DNA of 8,921 nucleotides, from positions 1-8,921 of the forward strand of contig DHIQ01000146.1 of NCBI GenBank assembly GCA_002403895.1. The letters are read 5' to 3'. The notes under the pieces were generated by a model. It was not told the origin of the DNA, did no database searches, and saw only the letters and a program-made list of their open reading frames with translations. Below are positions 6,181 through 8,921 of this stretch, one piece after another. Position numbers and translations under genes: made by a program. This DNA is from Candidatus Neomicrothrix sp. UBA4742 (GTDB taxonomy: Bacteria; Actinomycetota; Acidimicrobiia; Acidimicrobiales; Acidimicrobilacustridaceae). Position 1 is the first letter of the stretch. The number at the start of each line of letters is the position of its first letter.

Positions 6181-7416
6181 TTACCGACGTCTGCGCTTGT
6201 TCGAGGTCTGGGGCAGGAACAGATCTGCCAGTTGGTTCATCGACTGCGTGACCCCAGACTTCGGTGCGCTCAGCACCACCGGCTCACCCTTGTTGACCGC
6301 TTGCGGAACGACGATGTCGCTGGGAATCAGCGCCTCGGCCTGGATACCCAGGGTTCGTTCGACCTCCCCGACGTCGAGCTTGACCTTGGAGTTGGCCCGG
6401 TTGAGAACCAGCCGGAGCTTCTCCATGGGGGTGTTGAGCAAGCGGAGGGTCTGGAGCCCGATCTTTACGTTCTTGATGTTGGGGATGTCCATCCCCGCCA
6501 CCAGCAACACGTCGTCGCTGACCTCGATCAGCCCGAGTACGACGTCATTGAAGTATGCCGGCGTATCGATGACCACGAATGAGCAGAACTGACGGAGCAT
6601 CTCGACGATGCGGACCATCTCGGGCGCACCGATCTGATCAGCAAAGGCCGGCTCGAGTGGGGCGGGAAGGACCTTGACGCCCGAGGGCTGATGCTCGATG
6701 AGCAGGCTCTGCAGCAGGGGCAGGTCCAGCTTGTCGAGCGCGCCCACCGCGTCCACCACTGTGTGCTGCGGCGAGAGCTTGAGCATGACGGCGATGTCAC
6801 CGAATTGGAGATCGGCGTCCACCAGCGCCACCGGGCGGCTGGCCCGGCCGGCGAGCACCACGGCCAGGTTGGTGGCCACCACGGACTTGCCGGCGCCGCC
6901 CTTGGTGGAGAACACCGTGATGACCCGACCCCGCTCCCCGTCGGCCTCGACCGTTGGGGAGACCGGGGTGTTAGGGGCGGCCATGATCAGACCAGCGGCC
7001 ACTCGGGCCACCGCCTCGGCCAGCTGGGTCGTCTCCACCGGGGCGGCGAGCACGTCTTTGACCCCTGCCCGCAGCGCTCGCTGCAGCATGTCGGTGGTCA
7101 ACTCACTCGTCACCATGATGGCGCCGACATCGCGTCGAGCAGCCAGGAGCTGCTCGACGGCGGCCAGCTCGGGGCTGGCCCCGAACGACGGCCCCAACAC
7201 CACGACGACGGGGATGCTGCCCAGTCGCGACGCCAGGTCGTTGATGGACGGGAACGGCGTCGCGCCCTGGCCCAGTTGCATGGCGAGACGACTGCGGGCG
7301 GCCTGGTCGGCGTCGACGACGGCGACCGCGACCTGGCCACCCCCGCCACCGGCGGGAGCGCCCAGCCCCGGTTGGGGCATGTACTCGCCCGGCTGGCCAG
7401 AGAACGGACTGGTCAC
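6181..7416 (-). CDS. tadZ: TadZ/CpaE-like MinD/ParA family pilus localisation ATPase, 411 aa
   Basis: TadZ/CpaE proteins position the Tad machine in the cell. A Gly/Pro-rich N-terminus (1-27) leads to a receiver-like domain (about 28-145). This keeps VVDAD at the first strand and the late SEL...GVKDVLAAPVE pattern, but the phospho-acceptor position reads VVVVLGPSF and the usual KP Lys is Ala-Pro. It is thus a pseudo-receiver, as is typical of CpaE. The ATPase half has a deviant Walker A KGGAGKS (172-178, in STKGGAGKSVVATNLA), Walker A' VDADLQFGD (199-207) and Walker B VVIDTP (281-286). The C-terminus ends in a basic KRRRR. The GTG at 7416 is chosen because it overlaps the cpaB stop (GTGA); an ATG at 7380 is the alternative. 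A longer frame into cpaB exists but would be overlapping and compositionally odd. The overlap implies coupled translation with cpaB. Confidence 0.93.
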   Translation of the reverse strand: MTSPFSGQPGEYMPQPGLGAPAGGGGGQVAVAVVDADQAARSRLAMQLGQGATPFPSINDLASRLGSIPVVVVLGPSFGASPELAAVEQLLAARRDVGAIMVTSELTTDMLQRALRAGVKDVLAAPVETTQLAEAVARVAAGLIMAAPNTPVSPTVEADGERGRVITVFSTKGGAGKSVVATNLAVVLAGRASRPVALVDADLQFGDIAVMLKLSPQHTVVDAVGALDKLDLPLLQSLLIEHQPSGVKVLPAPLEPAFADQIGAPEMVRIVEMLRQFCSFVVIDTPAYFNDVVLGLIEVSDDVLLVAGMDIPNIKNVKIGLQTLRLLNTPMEKLRLVLNRANSKVKLDVGEVERTLGIQAEALIPSDIVVPQAVNKGEPVVLSAPKSGVTQSMNQLADLFLPQTSNKRRRR

Positions 7417-8288
7417 TGGTCGGTGTTTCCGTTCGGGCCGTAAGGGGTCAACTGCGCCGGATCTTCGCCCGGAAGGGTCTTGGAGAAGGGCGGGGTGGTG
7501 GGAATCGCATGGGGGACGTAGTCCTTGCTCACCAGCGACAGGTACATCTGACCCTGCACCTGGGCCTGAGCGATCCACTGGGCGGCCTCGGGCGGCACGT
7601 TGACGGTCAAGACCCCGCTGCTCTGGTTCTGGGCGGTGGCGGGATCGACGGTCTCACCGGGGGCGAGGACGGTGCTCTGGCCCACGGCCAGCAGCTGCAC
7701 CTTCTGGTACAGGTAACGGGCCAGCGACTTCTGGATGAAGTCGTTCGTCCCGGCACCCGCCTTCATGGCCTCGGTGACGTCTTGGAACACCATGATGTCC
7801 ACTTCGTCGCCCGGCACCAAGAAGCCGCCGACGCCGTGGACGGCGTCGGTCGGGATGCTGATCGCCACGTGGTTCGGGTTCTTGAGCCGCTCACGGAACG
7901 TGATCTGGCTGCTGGCCGGATCGACGAACATGCCCTCCACGATCACGCTGTTGGCTGGAATGTCGAACAGAGCGACCTTCTTGGCCAGCTGATCAGTCGT
8001 GGTGATGGCCGTGGCCGGCCGGAACTGCTGGGGAATCTGCGACTTGTCGATCTGCTTGCTGGCTGCCGCTGTTTCACCCGGCGTTCCACGCTTGATGTCG
8101 CTCTTGGCCACGTAGACATCGGCGAGCTTGGCGTTGTTGTGCGCGCGCTCATCGATGCCCTGGACGTAGTTGTAGATGAGCAACGCGGCGATCACACCAA
8201 CCACGATGGCGCCCACCAGGATCAACGTTCTCCGAGAACTCACTCCCGACCTCATTCCCTCGCTGTTGGGCGGTGCCTGACCAGGCAC
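7413..8288 (-). CDS. cpaB: CpaB/RcpC family Flp pilus assembly protein, 291 aa
   Basis: CpaB (RcpC) is a membrane-anchored, extracytoplasmic component of the Tad apparatus. Residues 21-40 form one transmembrane helix after a short cytoplasmic N-terminus. A SAF-like domain (about 55-120; VYVAKSDIKRGTPGE at 58-72 and FDIPANSVIVEGMF at 108-121) follows. Then comes the RcpC domain (about 136-255), with the signature AISIPTDAVHGVGGFLVPGD (142-161) continuing EVDIMV. A Pro/Gly-rich flexible tail ends the protein. The start is GTG at 8288 with AGGAG 9 nt upstream; the in-frame ATG at 8255 would also keep the whole helix but has its GAGG too close. It is the first gene of the - strand pilus operon, after the intergenic hairpin and leader, and its stop overlaps the tadZ start. 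In Gram-negatives CpaB is tied to the secretin; no secretin is seen here, in keeping with a single-membrane cell. Confidence 0.93.
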   Translation of the reverse strand: MPGQAPPNSEGMRSGVSSRRTLILVGAIVVGVIAALLIYNYVQGIDERAHNNAKLADVYVAKSDIKRGTPGETAAASKQIDKSQIPQQFRPATAITTTDQLAKKVALFDIPANSVIVEGMFVDPASSQITFRERLKNPNHVAISIPTDAVHGVGGFLVPGDEVDIMVFQDVTEAMKAGAGTNDFIQKSLARYLYQKVQLLAVGQSTVLAPGETVDPATAQNQSSGVLTVNVPPEAAQWIAQAQVQGQMYLSLVSKDYVPHAIPTTPPFSKTLPGEDPAQLTPYGPNGNTDQ

Positions 8289-8297
8289 TGCGGCACT

Positions 8298-8302
8298 CTC
8301 CT
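8298..8302 (-). promoter_or_regulatory. Shine-Dalgarno of cpaB
   Basis: AGGAG on the - strand lies 9 nt before the GTG at 8288 and favours it over the downstream ATG at 8255. Confidence 0.6.
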
Positions 8303-8319
8303 ACGGCAGCCCCTTCACC

Positions 8320-8390
8320 CCGAAAAACCGAGGTTTAGGCGTCCTACCTCATTCGGTCGGCTCCCCCTCCGGGTTTACCGAAAAACGAGG
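8320..8390. repeat. Pair of direct repeats in the cpaB leader
   Basis: CCGAAAAACCGAGG at 8320-8333 recurs as CCGAAAAACGAGG at 8378-8390, one base shorter, with starts 58 nt apart. Each has a GGTTTA next to it (after the first copy, before the second). The A5/T5 runs stand out from the GC-rich surroundings. They could be paired binding sites or stem elements of a leader RNA; the data do not say which. Confidence 0.5.
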
Positions 8391-8430
8391 AAAATCTGCC
8401 GCAGGGCACGTTAGCCCGTCGGAAACACGC

Positions 8431-8472
8431 GGAAAGGGACCCACTCCGACGCTCGCCGGCGTGGGCCTTTCC
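8431..8472 (-). terminator. Long hairpin after rpsA, likely terminator
   Basis: On the - strand GGAAAGG-CCCAC-G-CCGGC, loop GAGC, GTCGG-A-GTGGG-TC-CCTTTCC forms a 22-pair stem with one G-A mismatch, one G-U and a 2-nt bulge. It lies 50 nt past the rpsA stop. The T content afterwards is weak (GCGTGTTTCC), so termination could be incomplete. An outer pair GGAAACAC (8421-8428) and GTGTTTCC (8488-8495) could lengthen the structure. Confidence 0.68.
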
Positions 8473-8521
8473 CGAAATCAACCTCAGGTGTTTCCACCGG
8501 AAATGGCACAGCGGGACGCGT

Positions 8522-8921
8522 TCAAGCCTCGTCGGGCGTGGACTCCTCGACCGGAACCTCGGGGACCGGCGCCATGACCTCAGCGGCCGGCTCGGTCTCG
8601 GGCTCGGCCGCGGGCGCACCAGCGGCATCGACCACGGACTCAGCCGCTGGCTCGGACTCAACCACAGGCTCGGCCGGGGCCTCGCCAGCGGGTGCCTCGA
8701 CGTCGCCGTAAAGCTCCGCCCAGGCCTCCTGGGCCTCGGTGGTGTCGGTGCCGACGTAGTTGCCCTCGTCGTCGTAGGCGTGCTCGCCGAAGTGCTCCTG
8801 GTACTCGGCGGCCACTACGCCACCCTCAGCGGCCTGCTTGATGGACAAGCTGATCCGGCGACGCTGGAGGTCGAGATCGATGATCTTGACCCACAGTTCC
8901 TCGCCCGGGGTGACGACCTGC
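8522..8921 (-). CDS. rpsA: 30S ribosomal protein S1, C-terminal part (gene continues beyond the window)
   Basis: The open frame enters from the right edge with no start in the window; 8921 is the third base of a codon. The first residues, QVVTPGEELWVKIIDLDLQ followed by RRRISLSIKQA, are the end of the last S1 (OB-fold) RNA-binding domain: the strand containing WVKIIDLD and the closing SLSIKQ are typical. Next comes AAEYQEHFGEHAYDDEGNYV, the linker pattern of actinobacterial S1. An acidic low-complexity tail of about 60 residues rich in Ala, Pro and Glu ends the protein at a TGA (8522-8524). S1 binds mRNA on the small ribosomal subunit and is highly expressed. A long terminator-like hairpin lies just downstream. 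Confidence 0.94.
   Translation of the reverse strand, partial: QVVTPGEELWVKIIDLDLQRRRISLSIKQAAEGGVVAAEYQEHFGEHAYDDEGNYVGTDTTEAQEAWAELYGDVEAPAGEAPAEPVVESEPAAESVVDAAGAPAAEPETEPAAEVMAPVPEVPVEESTPDEA

Larger units (their letters stand above)
8289..8430 (-). promoter_or_regulatory. Putative leader and promoter region of the tad operon
   Basis: This is the part of the rpsA-cpaB spacer past the rpsA hairpin. If the hairpin ends the rpsA transcript, the cpaB-to-membrane-protein operon must start here. It holds a duplicated motif (8320-8333 and 8378-8390) and a short inverted repeat GGGCACGTTAGCCC (8404-8417). No -35/-10 pair of good quality was found: the TAACGT (- strand, 8408-8413) would be a possible -10 but lacks a matching -35. 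Its regulatory role rests on position only. Confidence 0.4.

Noticed and set aside
5174..6592. Long + strand open frame (472 codons) opposite tadA and the end of tadZ
   Set aside because: It spans two genes with full catalytic motifs on the other strand and shows no recognisable domain or ribosome site of its own.
7417..7578. N-terminal extension of tadZ into cpaB (start at 7578)
   Set aside because: It would overlap cpaB by 166 nt, and the extra residues look like an out-of-frame read of cpaB. The GTG overlapping the cpaB stop is a better start.
8332..8379. Fragments resembling a c-di-GMP-I (GEMM) riboswitch (- strand GGTAAACC and GACGCCTAAACC)
   Set aside because: The invariant ACGCAAAGCC block and the 3' G-rich receptor are missing and the spacing of the pieces is wrong, so a riboswitch call is not supported. 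A covariance scan would settle it.
7509..8414. + strand open frame (301 codons) opposite cpaB and its leader
   Set aside because: cpaB on the - strand has clear SAF and RcpC signatures; this frame has none and runs into the intergenic region.
8408..8436. Candidate promoter for the tad operon with TAACGT as -10 (- strand)
   Set aside because: The -35 position 17 nt away reads CTTTCC and overlaps the hairpin; the match is too poor to call.

Overview
The window is GC-rich DNA from a bacterium. It is almost entirely a tight adherence (Tad/Flp) type IVc pilus locus, lying directly downstream of the ribosomal protein S1 gene (rpsA). No outer-membrane secretin gene (rcpA/cpaC) is visible, several starts are GTG, and the machinery is the actinobacterial style (CpaB, CpaE/TadZ, TadA, TadB, TadC). 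The S1 tail is acidic and Ala/Pro/Glu-rich. Together these suggest an actinomycetotal genome, perhaps an acidimicrobiial-type lineage outside the classical Actinomycetia. That placement is inference from protein style, not a database match.

Layout from left to right. Positions 1-105 hold a perfect 12-bp hairpin (41-68) and the Shine-Dalgarno of a short Flp pilin gene (106-288, + strand). All other genes are on the - strand and run toward flp. A 16-bp hairpin (338-374) sits between the convergent flp and the last gene of the - strand series and looks like a shared bidirectional terminator. Reading the - strand from the right edge: the 3' end of rpsA (8522-8921); a 233-nt intergenic region with a long terminator-like hairpin (8431-8472) and a leader carrying a duplicated AT-richer motif; cpaB (7413-8288); tadZ/cpaE (6181-7416); tadA (4769-6127); a tadB fused to an N-terminal von Willebrand A domain (2805-4772); tadC (1859-2788); and a polytopic membrane protein (385-1851). 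cpaB/tadZ and tadA/tadB overlap by 4 nt, and the other gaps are 7-53 nt, so the six genes from cpaB to the membrane protein are probably one operon.

How the genes work together: TadA is the cytoplasmic hexameric ATPase. TadB and TadC are the inner-membrane platform that couples ATP hydrolysis to pilin extraction. TadZ/CpaE is a MinD/ParA-like protein that positions the machine. CpaB is a membrane-anchored periplasmic/cell-wall-side protein with SAF and RcpC domains. Flp is the major pilin subunit. The terminal membrane protein looks like a GT-C-type glycosyltransferase-like protein and may modify the pilus or envelope, but this is not established. A prepilin peptidase (TadV/CpaA) and the pseudopilins TadE/TadF are not in the window and would have to lie elsewhere.

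The most distinctive element is the TadB fusion: a signal peptide and an exported VWA domain with a partly degenerate metal site are joined to a complete TadB. This would place an adhesin-like or protein-binding module on the outer face of the pilus motor platform. Other points for a second look are the structured leader between rpsA and cpaB, the hairpin in front of flp, and a possible tail of another flp-like gene at the left edge.
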